The translations under genes were made by a program, and so were the position numbers. Of a stretch of 64,000 nucleotides of DNA, positions 23,432-35,000 are shown piece after piece. Where the stretch lies: the NCBI RefSeq assembly GCF_000004075.3, contig NC_026656.2, positions 22,392,607 through 22,456,606 on the forward strand, in the 5' to 3' direction. This stretch comes from Cucumis sativus. Taxonomy: Eukaryota > Streptophyta > Magnoliopsida > Cucurbitales > Cucurbitaceae. The notes under the pieces are model-generated. The model saw only the letters and a list, made by a program, of their open reading frames with translations, ran no database searches and had not been told where the DNA came from. The number at the start of each line of letters is the position of its first letter. Position 1 is the stretch's first letter.

Positions 23432-25966
23432 ATGCTTGGCTCATTTGGACCAATCTTGACTCTTCCAGCTCCTTCTGAGGATTCAAAACCTACGGTTCAG
23501 GATGTGCAGGATGAAATTATTAATAACAATGAAGTGGATAAAGACAACACCAACTCTGCACCTACATCAGTTGCAACTCATACTAAAACTATTGGTATCA
23601 TACATCCTCCTCCAGACATCAGAAGCATTGTTGATAAAACTTCACAATTTGTTGCAAAAAATGGACCAGAATTTGAGAAAAGGATTATTGCAAATAATGC
23701 TGGTAATGTCAAGTTCAATTTCTTGAACCCTTCAGATCCCTACCATGGTTACTATCAGCATAGGTTGTCTGAGTTTCGTGCCCAGAATCAATCATCTGCA
23801 CAGCAGCCTTCACAAGGTGCAGATTCCGTTGCACCAGCATCAGCCCCATCTGGTCCAACTGCTGACAACAATGAAACAATAGCAGCAAAACCTGATGTTT
23901 CTGCTTTGTTCAAACCCGTGCGCAAAGTACTTGAGCCCCCAGAGGCTGAGCAGTACACTGTTCGTCTTCCTGAAGGGATTACAGGGGAAGAATTGGATAT
24001 TATCAAGCTCACAGCCCAATTTGTTGCTCGAAATGGGAAATCATTCTTGACAGGATTGACGAGTAGAGAGATTAACAATCCTCAATTTCATTTTCTGAAA
24101 CCTACGCATAGTATGTTCATGTTTTTTACCTCCCTAGCGGATGCATATTCTAAAGTGTTGATGCCCCCCAAGGGGTTGACTGAGAAGTTGAAGAAGAATG
24201 TTACTGACATGACAACAGTGCTTGAGAGATGTGTGCATAGACTTGAATGGGAACGTTCACAAGAGCAGGCAAGGCAAAAAGCCGAAGATGAGATTGAGCA
24301 GGAAAGGATACAAATGGCTATGATTGATTGGCATGATTTTGTTGTAGTTGAGGCAATAGACTTTGCAGATGACGAGGATGAAGATTTGCCTCCACCAATG
24401 ACTCTTGAGGAGGTAATTAGAAGAAGCAAGATTTCTGTCGCTGAGGAAGAGATTGTTGAGCCTGGGAAGGAGATGGAAATGGATATGGATGAAGAAGAGA
24501 TGCAACTTGTTGAAGAGGGTATGCGGGCTGCTAGGTTAGGAGAAAACGACAATGACAAGAATGATATGAAGGTAGATGAGGAGCCAGAGCCACCAATGAG
24601 GATCGTTAAGAACTGGAAGAGACCTGAAGAGAGAGTTCCTGCAGAAAGAGATCATACAAAATTTGTTGTTTCTCCAATCACAGGTGAACTAATTCCAATT
24701 AATGAGATGTCTGAACATATGAGGATTTCACTTATTGATCCGAAGTACAAAGAGCAAAAGGAAAGAATGTTTGCCAAGATACGGGAGACTACTCTTGCTC
24801 AGGATGATGAGATCTCACGAAATATAGTTGGACTGGCACGACTTCGTCCTGATATATTTGGTACCACTGAGGAGGAAGTATCAAATGCTGTCAAGGCAGA
24901 GATTGAAAAGAAGAAAGAAGATCAACCGAAGCAGGTCATATGGGATGGCCATACTGGAAGCATTGGCCGTACAGCAAATCAAGCTATGTCACAGAATCTT
25001 GAGGATCAGAATGATGCTACTAACAATGATGCAAGGAACCTCCCAGGCCCTGCAGCCTTGCCACCGAAACCTGGAGTGCCTTCAGTTCGTCCTCTCCCGC
25101 CTCCACCTGGACTAGCCCTGAATCTTCCTTCCCTACCTATGAATGCACACTATTCTACCCCAATTAGTGGTGGGCTTCCTATACCCCCACCACAACCGCC
25201 TGTCATCTCAATGATTCCTTCTGTTCAGCCACCACCTCCTGCAATGCCTGGACAACAATCATTTTTCATGAATCGGCCTCCTTCTATGCCTCCACAAATG
25301 TCTATGAATGCACCAAATATGAGTGTCCCACCCCCACCGGGATCTCAGTTTACTCACATGCAAGTTCCACGGCCTTTTGTTCCTCTCCCTGCCCCCCCAC
25401 CTATGAATACTATGATACCTCCTCCACCTATGCCACAAGGAGTTCCTCCACCACCTATGCCCCAAGGATTGATGCCTCCCTTACCACCTGACGAAGCTCC
25501 TCCTCCGCTTCCAGATGAACCAGAACCAAAGAGACAGAAGCTTGATGATTCTTTGCTTATGCCGGAAGACCAGTTTTTGGCACAACATCCTGTATGCATT
25601 CTTTGTTCTTTGTGTACTTATTTCTTAGTATCTTAGTGCTGATTGCATAGATAATAACTTTTACTATTTTACTGAAGAGATTATTTTTGGTGGCAGGGAC
25701 CTGTCCGTATCACTGTATCTGTTCCCAATCTTGATGATGGAAATCTCAAAGGTCAAGTCCTGGAGATTACTGTCCAGTCCCTCACTGAAACGGTTGGAAG
25801 TTTAAAAGAGAAGATTGCCGGTGAGATCCAGCTTCCAGCAAACAAACAGAAGTTGAGTGGAAAACCCGGCTTCCTCAAGGACAATATGTCGCTTGCTTAT
25901 TACAACGTTGGAGCAGGTGAAGGACTTTCCCTCTCTTTAAGGGAACGTGGTGGTAGAAAGAGATGA
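23432..25966 (+). CDS. SF3A1: Splicing factor 3A subunit 1 (SF3A1/PRP21 homologue), 809 aa
   Basis: Two coding exons (23432-25591 and 25697-25966, phase 0) encode 809 aa, close to the plant family length. In-frame codons upstream of 23432 lack an ATG, so this is the first Met (MLGSFGPILTLPAP). Domains in order: SURP1 at about residues 58-112 (IVDKTSQFVAKNGPEFEKRI), SURP2 at about 185-240 (TAQFVARNGKSF), a charged PRP21-type middle region that contacts the other SF3A subunits (about 250-430), a Pro/Met-rich linker (about 560-700), and a C-terminal ubiquitin-like domain encoded mostly by exon 2, ending in RERGGRKR. The protein is part of the U2 snRNP SF3A complex in the nucleus. In human SF3A1 the UBL and its RGG-type tail bind U1 snRNA stem-loop 4, and the tail is kept here. 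Confidence 0.95.
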
Positions 25967-28900
25967 ACAAATCCTTGTTGCATACTAGTTGAGGTTTAAA
26001 TTTAGACTTTCCTTGTAATGTTGAGGCATACTGTTATATGTTCAAATTGATGTCATATTCATCTGGATTCAACTTCCCTCACTCCTTCTCACAACGAGAC
26101 TGTAAAATTGCTTTCTAACTGTATTCTTATTAGGAAATGAGATTATGAAATTTATGTCAGAATTTTGAGGATTTGATTGTGTCCATTTAGGTTGTTAATC
26201 ACAGCCCTAAGAGTGGAGGTAAACTCAAACGTTAATTCACTCGTCTGTTAATTAGTGATGAATATTTGTTTGTTACTTATTCATTAGCCTTTAGTGTGTT
26301 GGTTTTACTTTTACCTGATGAGTTCTAATAATGTAGAACATAATTTTTGAGGTTTTTGGTATAAAGAATCTCATGCTATCATCCATTTACCAACAAAGTC
26401 AAAGCTCTGGCCTTCTGCTTATGTTTCCTTCAAATTTCGCCATGTTCTGCATTTCCTTTTGCTATTTTGTATTGCTTCAATTTCATTACCACCTCATTTC
26501 CCCTATTATTTAGAGAAGTTATGTGATCGATACAAGTTTGCCATTTTGTGCAATGATCCTAAATCTCCTGTTTCAAGACTTATATTGTACTCTTACTCTA
26601 GTGTTGCTTATCTTTATGTTACCCTTCCAGTTGATAGACAGAAAAAGAACAATTTTTTCATTTCCTCATAAATGGGTCGTTAAATAATTATTAGAGAGAG
26701 ATGGGTTAATTTCCTTTTGTGATGGTTTTGAATGGACTCTGTTATTTTGATCACAAGAGAAAGGACAAATAATCTTGGCTTCTTTCATTTCTTTGTTCTT
26801 CTATCATTGATCCTTTTTTCTCTATTAAAAGGTTCTGTTTATTCTTATCAATACATATAAGTAAGCCATTTCTTTTCCTATTCTTAATTATTTCATCCAA
26901 ACTTTCTTCTTGCGTCTTTATTGGTTCAGCAGCCATACTTTGACTTCTCATCTTTATTGGTTCCGCAGCCCCATGTTGAACTTTGGCTTGTGGTTTTACT
27001 ACCATTTTTTCACTTTTCGTTATCGGAATACCAATAGTGACGTGAGGACTAAATGAGTGTAAGAAATGGGTCAGGAGGAAGAAACTAGGAGGAAGGAAGC
27101 AAATTGGGCTGATCGACTCTGTATGCTCGCCGACCTCGGCCATGGAGGTTAAGCGGCCCGATATGCCCATCTCTGCTTTGGAGGTTGAGAGCAATCTTTC
27201 CCCTCTATGGATGCACATTTCTTGTGAGTCATAATCTTAGCCTTCATGCTGGGGCCGAACTGGCAATATCTCTGAGTCAATTTGAAAGCAAAATTATTGT
27301 TGGTTATTTGGTCATTGGTTGCAATTTGGATCTAAAAGACCAATGACCAACCGTAACAACTCGTATTTTTCAATACAACTACTATAGCGAATATGCATAA
27401 AGGCTTAACTAAGGAAAAGGAACCACGCTAAACAACTCAACTTAAACCACAAGCCAAAATGCAGCATCGAAACATAAAGTACTTGACCAATATCTAAAGA
27501 AGAATTAGTTAATAATCAACAAAACTAGCAACTATGAACATCTACACTTGTCAAAGATTCAACAGAAACTTATACTACTAATTCATATATAAATTTATTG
27601 TTTTATGCCAGAACGTTAATCCTTCAATTAGTGTTAGAACTATTGCTTGCACTCTTATTTGAGAAGCATTTAAAAAACGAAGATAAGTACAAAAAATACT
27701 CGATAAACAACTTCCATAACAAGCTAGGTAGTACATTTTTAAAAACAAAACGTATTGAAACCTAGAAGATTGATTAATAAGCAAAAAAATTAATTTTGTT
27801 TTTCAGTTTTTTAGTCAAAGTCTATCAACAGTTTTAAATGCAAGTTTTCAGATCAACTAACAATTATAGATCCAAGAGATTCAACCAAATCTACCAACAA
27901 CCTTGCTAAAGAGAGTTACTATAAGGAGAAAATGTAAAAATTTAACCCAAATAGTCGAAAATCATGTAAGTGGGAACATCAAAATGAGGAAAATTAAGGT
28001 GACAAAGAAGAAAGCTAGAGATTATAAAGACAACCCATCACCTTAACGCTAGAGGTCAAGGACGAGGCCCCCGATTCACTAATGATTAAAATGAGAATCT
28101 ATCTTTTCTCATTGGGCCAATTTGAGGCCAAGCACAACTAAGATCAAGTCGAAGTCGAGGCAAACTCAGGCCAAGTCAGAGTCCAACTGATTGAGATCAA
28201 TCATTCTATATTAGACGAAGATAAGGTGAACCATCCCTTAATCAAAGTTGACTAGAAGGGACAACGGGTAGAAGAATGTTGAAGTTCATCCTTCTCATAT
28301 CCAAGAAAAATAGAGCAATATTGGGACCAAACACCTTGAGGGTGGAATAGAGAGCAAAGCTGCTTAAATTCCTTAAGAAATGTAGTTGTGTTTGCTTGGT
28401 CTCATACAGATACTTACCCTGAGTAGCTCTTTAGCGTGGTATTAATCAAGAGGACAAATGGAAAGTGAACAAATGCATATTAATTTTATTGATTGAAAAA
28501 TGCTTGTCCTAAAGATAGTTTTTTCCTTTTAATGATCGATCAGTTTGCGAATGCCATAACATGATAAGAGGTGCTAAGTGTCATGGACGTCTCTTCAGAC
28601 TATAATCAGATCAAGCATGCATGTAGGGAATGAGGAGAAAACTTATTTTATCATAAGTAGGTGATGATTGTGTTGGCACAAAGTCATGTCATTTGGCCTT
28701 AATTTTCTAATGAAATTTGATCATGTGCATGTTCTAAGATTAGATGGCTTAAGCTTATGCTAATACATCATGTTGCTTTACTCTTTGCATTTCCTTTATT
28801 GAGTTTGTGCTTATCCTTGCTTAGTTGAATTGACATTCGTTTTGTGAGGTTGATTCGAATAGGTATCTTTGAATCTCTTTCTGTCACAAAAAGTAAGTTG

Positions 28901-30231
28901 TTTTTCTTAATTTAGAATAATTTTCCTACTTTTAGCTTGCTTTGACTTTTTTCTGAATTATAACTTAAAATGCACATTTATCATCATGAGATTCATGACA
29001 AATGACGTGGGAGCCTTCTTGTTCAAATTTTGCAATCAAAATATAATATTTGGATTGAGATAGAAGTTTATCACTATGATATTATACTACTATATTGTTG
29101 ATGGCAAAATTCAACTAAGTGAATTCAATAACTTAAATTTATATATTGGAAAAAATGTTACCTACCAAAAACAAAAAAACAAAATAATAATAATAACATA
29201 TCAGGTGCTTGCCATAAACACTATGATGCTTAAGTCAGTATTTTGCTGTATGCATAGTTAATTAAAGTATTCTAGAATAGTGGGTCGATATGAATAGACC
29301 ATTCACAAGGATTATTGGTCTAAGGCTTTGAGGCCAAACATGGCTCTTTGGTCATGAAAGTCCAATTGATCTTGGCCACTAAGGTCGAGGAGGGAAAAAT
29401 CTAATTTTCACTTAACTTCCTTTTCCCCCTGTTTGTTAGAAACTCTCTCACATTTGTCCTTGTCGATCTTGGATTCGATAGTTTGTATAAAAGACGAATA
29501 TCATGGTTGTCTAAAGTATATTAAACTTAAAATTATTAACTAAAAGTTTAAAACTTGATTTAGGTAGTATTTGTCCTTTAACATCATTCTCCAAACAATT
29601 TATAATTTAAGAAAACAATTAAAACAAAACTATCTTAAACACTAATAAAAGCCACGTGGATTACATTAGTTGATTGGCTCAAGTATGCATGCATGTGTTT
29701 GTTTAACATAAAATAGCTTCTTCCACCGTCCATGAGGATTACATAAAGAATATGAACAACACAACCAATAATAAACTAATCAAACAAACTAATTAGGTCA
29801 TGACACCGTAACCCAAACTCGTTTTGACATGCTCATTAGTATTATCATGATATAGCTTATTATTTTACATAATTTATGTTCCTTTACATTTAGACTAATA
29901 GAAAGTAAAACATGATTTCCCCAACTTTACAATTCCAATTCCAATTCAATCAACATCATGATTTCCAACCCAACAAATAGGGGGAGAGAAAGGCAATACA
30001 TAAATTTTCATCCTCAATACCAATTTGACCACTCACCCTTTTTAAGAGAGAAAAATAAATAAATAAATAAACAGATACACATATTTGTTGGGTGTTCCCG
30101 ATGAGATTCATGTGTGGCTCCAACAACAAAAGATAGCAAAGAAAATGACACACAAAGGGACATTTGGATGGAAGGGCAAAATGAGTACATATCTTACTTT
30201 TTTTTTTTTTTCAGTGTCGCTGCCTTTGCTT
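25967..30231. other. Intergenic region
   Basis: No clear gene. A minus-strand ATG frame at 26751-27218 (155 codons) has an internally duplicated motif but no known domain; it is listed separately. From about 28020 to 29430 the DNA is higher in GC and carries degenerate AGGCCAAG/GTCGAGG-type words that look like decayed retrotransposon sequence. I could not identify an element. Confidence 0.5.
26751..27218 (-). other. Hypothetical open frame, 155 codons, low support
   Basis: ATG at 27218 and stop at 26751. The frame includes a short hydrophobic patch (about residues 38-60), a near-repeat of AAEPIK separated by a few residues, and a Lys/Glu-rich C-terminal half. It has no recognised domain, intron signals or promoter. 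It could be a fragment of a transposon protein or chance. Listed because it is the longest ATG frame between SF3A1 and the amidotransferase gene. Confidence 0.2.
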
Positions 30232-31841
30232 TTATTTGACGATGTCATTCAACTTTCTCTCCAAAACATCTGAGCAAATTTGACCCATCATGTGATAGAA
30301 AGACAAGAGATCAGATAATTGGTCTATTGTCATCTTCCCCATCACATTCTTTGCTGTTCTTTCTCTTGCTTCATTTAGCTTCAATTTTTCTATGTAAGAA
30401 CTGCCGTTTCTCACTGTTGCACCCATTTGCTTTAGTCTGTTCTCTTGTTGTACACTTAAAGCCGTGTTTGACTGAAAAAACAAGCAAATGTTTTTAATTA
30501 TCAAATACAAGGTTGTGCATTTGAGTTTTGATTTGATTTGATTTATCAATAATGGTACCTCTAGAAATTCTGCTCCGATTTCGAGCTCGGGTTCTTTCTC
30601 TGGCTGTGCATCGCGGCCGGTTGTGTATAAGTTTTTGGCGAGGGAGAAGCTTCTGACTATGATCTTCCTTTTTTTCTCCATTTCATTGTCCAGCTTTAAT
30701 GTCTTTTTGGGTGCTGATAATTTGCTGCTGTTTAACTTCTTTTGATATGCAACTACTGCCTTGACAAATTGCTGCACCAAAATCCCATTTGCAAACTTTC
30801 AGATCAATGCACCAAATCCCATTTCAATACAATTTAATACGATCACAGTCTATGGTTCTTGGTTTCAAAATGGAAAAACAAAATTTGTATTGATGGAAAT
30901 AGTACCTGATAAGCGGCAGGGCATCCGGGATAATCAAATTCATCAGAATCAGGGTGTCTCATCCTCTCAGGATGAAATTGAAGTCCCATAATGAACTTAC
31001 CTTCTTCAGGATTATAAGCATCTGGATCATAAAACCCTTCAATCAATCCATCAGGAGCAAAAGCCATTGGCACAAATCTTTGAGACAAAACCTTTACTCC
31101 TTGATGATGATAACTATTCACCATAATCTCCATATCTTCTTCATCTAAAGAATCTCCAAACCAATTATGCAATGGAGTGTTCTCTACCACCTTAACCCTA
31201 TGTCTATGCCCATCGTAATTATCGTAATCAATATGAACAACTTTTTCCCCTCCCGGACTCTTCTTCCTAATTTCCCTCTCAATATCCTGATAAAGCGTAC
31301 CCCCACACGCAACATTGAGTACCTGCGATCCTCTGCAAATCCCTAGATATGGAATGTTTCTCTCCAAGCAGAGTTTTGCCAATCGAAACTCGATTGTATC
31401 TTTCTCTTTATCAATGGCGGTATCGCTTGTATGTAAGCGCCTGATTTCCTCAAGCTCCTCTTGGGATAAACCGGATGTATCGGTTTCGTAAAGAGAGGGA
31501 TCAATATCCTCGCCTTCGCAGAGGAGAACTCCATGGATCGGTTCGAAACTGTCTAAAAGCATATGAACACCGGAAACTCTTGGAACTATAACCGGTACTG
31601 CACCATAGCCAACGATGAGATCAAGATGATACTCCCCTGGTGAGAAAAAAAAAAAAAAAAGCAAAAAAAGAAAAAAAGAAAAATCAAGATGAAGAAATGG
31701 ATACGATGGATTGATTGATGAATGCATGAAAATGAATGAAAAAAAGATACCAACGAAATCGACGAATTTGTTCTTGCGAACGCAACGGCGAGAGACAACG
31801 AGAACGCGAGGGAGAATAACGGAGAGATCAGAGGCGGCCAT
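30232..31841 (-). CDS. GAT1_2.1: Putative glutamine amidotransferase GAT1_2.1-like (class I, peptidase C26 type), 424 aa
   Basis: Four exons on the minus strand (31841-31751, 31636-30906, 30771-30559 and 30471-30232) join in consistent phase to 424 aa. The protein matches Arabidopsis GAT1_2.1 as I remember it along its whole length: [15 protein letters not shown] near the N-terminus, [14 protein letters not shown], the nucleophile loop [10 protein letters not shown] with Cys131, a YHHQGVK stretch, and GLQFHPER with the catalytic His, followed by a C-terminal extension (about 300-424) absent from bacterial PuuD-type enzymes. The family hydrolyses gamma-glutamyl bonds or glutamine; the Arabidopsis gene is reported as nitrogen-responsive and mitochondrial, which I cannot verify here. 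A TATA box at 31995-32003 and an AAT-repeat leader lie upstream. Intron 1 (114 nt) is in frame and free of stops, so a retained-intron isoform is possible. Confidence 0.93.
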
Positions 31842-31895
31842 GAAAACGGAAAACTGAGTGAGTAATTTTGTGTGTTTATTACTAATAGTATTTAT

Positions 31896-31899
31896 AATA

Positions 31900-31936
<37 letters not shown>

Positions 31937-31951
31937 TAACAATAATAATAG
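31896..31951. repeat. AAT/ATA trinucleotide microsatellite in the GAT1_2.1-like leader
   Basis: An imperfect run of AAT units with AAC interruptions. It lies between the inferred start site (about 31965) and the ATG at 31841, so it is probably transcribed in the 5' UTR. Confidence 0.85.
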
Positions 31952-31994
31952 TAAGGTTTTCGGTTGAGAGAAAATGGTGGTGAGGGAAAGTGGG

Positions 31995-32003
31995 TTTATA
32001 TAG
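31995..32003 (-). promoter_or_regulatory. TATA box of the GAT1_2.1-like gene
   Basis: Minus-strand CTATATAAA about 155 bases upstream of the ATG at 31841. It predicts a transcription start near 31965 and a leader of about 125 bases that carries the AAT repeat. Confidence 0.6.
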
Positions 32004-35000
32004 AGGAAGGTTTTGAAGGGTTTGAAGGCTTTTTTGGATTATAGTTTAGGAGAAGAGGAAGAAGAAGAGAAATTAGATTGGGATCCCCATTAAAGGATTA
32101 GGATTAGGAGGAATTAATTAGTTTAATTACAGATAGGAAAATATAATAATAATAATAAGAAGAAGAAATCTAAAAAGGGAAAAAAGAGATAGGTTTGGAA
32201 AGCTCCCCCCAGGGTTTGTGGTTTGGTTGGCACGCACGGCTGCCGCTGCCCTCCTTCCTCTTTTTCTATTTTAATACCTTTTTCTTTTCTTTCTTTTCTT
32301 TCTTTTCTACTTCCCCTCCTTTTCCTTTTCTTATTCTTATTATACATTTACATTTTCTACTCCATAAAATATGTTAATTGTTTTATCTTCGACATTAAGA
32401 CCAAATAAGTTATTACACATCAAAATTGATTTTTAATAACTATTTAATTTCGAGAAGAAATAACTCCAATAATTTATGAAAGTGGTATCTAACACATTGT
32501 ATTTTAATTAAATATGAAGATATTTGAAATACAAATCTATTATTTCGTTTTGGAGTCTTCTTTTTTGACTAATTGTGGGTATATAGTTATGAATTTGTTG
32601 AATCTTTGGAAAGAGAGAGATCCTTGGAGTAAATGGTGGGTGGTGCTAATTGTTTTTTACTATATTAATTTGAAAGATATATTAAATTAAAAGAATAGCT
32701 ACCCATGTGAGTTTTTTTTTTTTTTTTTTCTCTAAAGAAAAGATTCATAATTAAATTTGAAATTTTCCACTACAAATATTTTGAAATTAATAAAAGAGAA
32801 AGTGAAGGCATAATAATGAGTTATTAAAAGGGAAGAAGTGAGGGAGGTGAAGAGTAAGGAAGGGAATAGGTGTATGTGTGGATGCATGCATGTGTGTTTC
32901 AAGTGTAAGCTAAGTATGTAATTTAGTTCTTACTTTTTCTCCACCGGCACCGTCTACTGAACTTAATTCTTATCTCTTCACTCATTTTTTAAACCAAAAT
33001 TATGCTTCCTAATCCTCCTCTAAACCCTAATTCAACCAATTACTTTCTTATTTCTTATTTCAAAATTAATAAATATGTTAGTGTTAATAAGATCATTTAA
33101 TATAGAATTTTTCTATGCTAACCACGTTTAAGTTTTACTTAACACGTGTGTGATTTATTATTATTTAAAAAAAAAGTCAAGGTGATGATTTGGAATAGGT
33201 ACGAAACACCATCAAAGTCTTTTTTAAAGTCATTTACAAGTAGTTGGGATGATGATGACTATTGCAAAATACATAACACGTTGATATATATTTTAGATGG
33301 GCAATCGTATCTATAACTTATAAAATAATTTGCTTCCTTCCAAACGAGAGTTTGTTGAAGATTTGATTTCTAACTTAATTAGTGTAGACTTGGACTAATT
33401 AGAGATTTATTATTATTTTTATTTAAACTCTTCCTTATTAAATTCATTTCTTTTCATTTTAATTTGATTATTTCCTTATCAACACATTTATTTGTTCTTT
33501 TTTTCTTTATATATTTATTAATTAAGTATCTCAATCTCTAATTTTAAATTTTTTAATAAATTTTAATTTAATTATATTTTTATTAGCAAACTTTTTTTTT
33601 TTTTTTTATATATATTAAATATCTCATGTTTTCTTATTAAATTGACATACAATTTTAATTCGATTATTTCTTTATTAACATTTAGTTTTCAATTTCAATG
33701 CTTTCATCTTCAATTTTTTTTTTTGCATGAATATAATTTTTTTTTAAAGGAAGTCATGTGTCCCAAATACACCACTTTTCCTATTTAATTTTTTTCACCC
33801 ATTTCTAAATTTTTTTTCATACTACTCTACTTTTGTCATTATTAAAAAAGTATACTCCTAATTTCTTTTTTTTTTATAAATTGTGAAAAATATATTAATA
33901 CAGTACTATTCTTATAGGAAATTTATTATTATTATTATTTAATTTTAATAGAAATTTAGGATTTACCCCATTTTATAAATGAAACTAAACAATATTAATG
34001 TTTTATAGATAATTATTGGATCTTTAACTTTTAATTTTTAAAAATTAAGTTTATAATTAAACACATGGTAAATTACTTTGCTTTACTGTCTATTTTCTTT
34101 GTACCAATGTCATAAAAAATCAAGTTCATTTTTGGAGGAAAAAAACTAGTGTTTGTCAAATTAAGAATTATTTTAAAATATTACACAATGAATCAAAATA
34201 TGTACGTGGATAGCAAAATATTACAATCTATTTGTTTTTAGCTATTATGACACAAATAATTATAGATAATAATCTATAATGATCTATCATGATACATTTC
34301 ATAAATACATATAGTAGTCTATCGTAATACACAAATAGTAGCTTATCGTGGTCTATTATAAGTAAAATACATGCATGCATGTGATTATGGTATATGCAAA
34401 AAAGGGACAACGGGTACATATAATAAAATCAATTGGAAGATTAAAGAATATAATTAGTTCATTAGGTGGACTCTACTCATTACTAAAGTCCCTATCTCTA
34501 ATCCAAATTTTGGTCAACCCATGCATTGTGTCTCATAATCTCTTCATCTCTATATTTATTCTATCTTATCCACCTAATTTTTATTTTTTTAAAACCCATT
34601 AACATGAAGTCTTTAATTTCTTTCTTTCTTCTCTTATAACATTAAAAAAAAGAAAAAAAAAGTCATATCTCTAAAAAGGAATTGCATTTCATCTCATCTC
34701 ATTTACCAACCAAACAAACTTGAGTAAAATAACTCATCTTCGGTCTATCATGTTACCAACAAACATATTCTATCTTGATATCTAGCATGGTGAAATTTTA
34801 TTTATTTTTGTGTATTTGAAATAGTCGTATATAAACGGTAAAAAAAGAATAGAAATTAAATAAGGGAGTTTGAAATATAAAATGAATTTATGGACATGCA
34901 TGCGACTTAGTTGTAATTTTAGAATAAATAGATTGAATAATGTAATTATTAATATTATCCAAGAAAGGAAGATCTAAAATTATGAAATGCACAATAACGT

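Noticed and set aside
23788-25599. Several minus-strand frames across SF3A1
   Set aside because: They are shadows of the SF3A1 coding frame, rich in Ser or Gly because of its codon use.
32123-32408. Frames on both strands upstream of the amidotransferase gene
   Set aside because: They translate A-rich or T-rich low-complexity promoter DNA.
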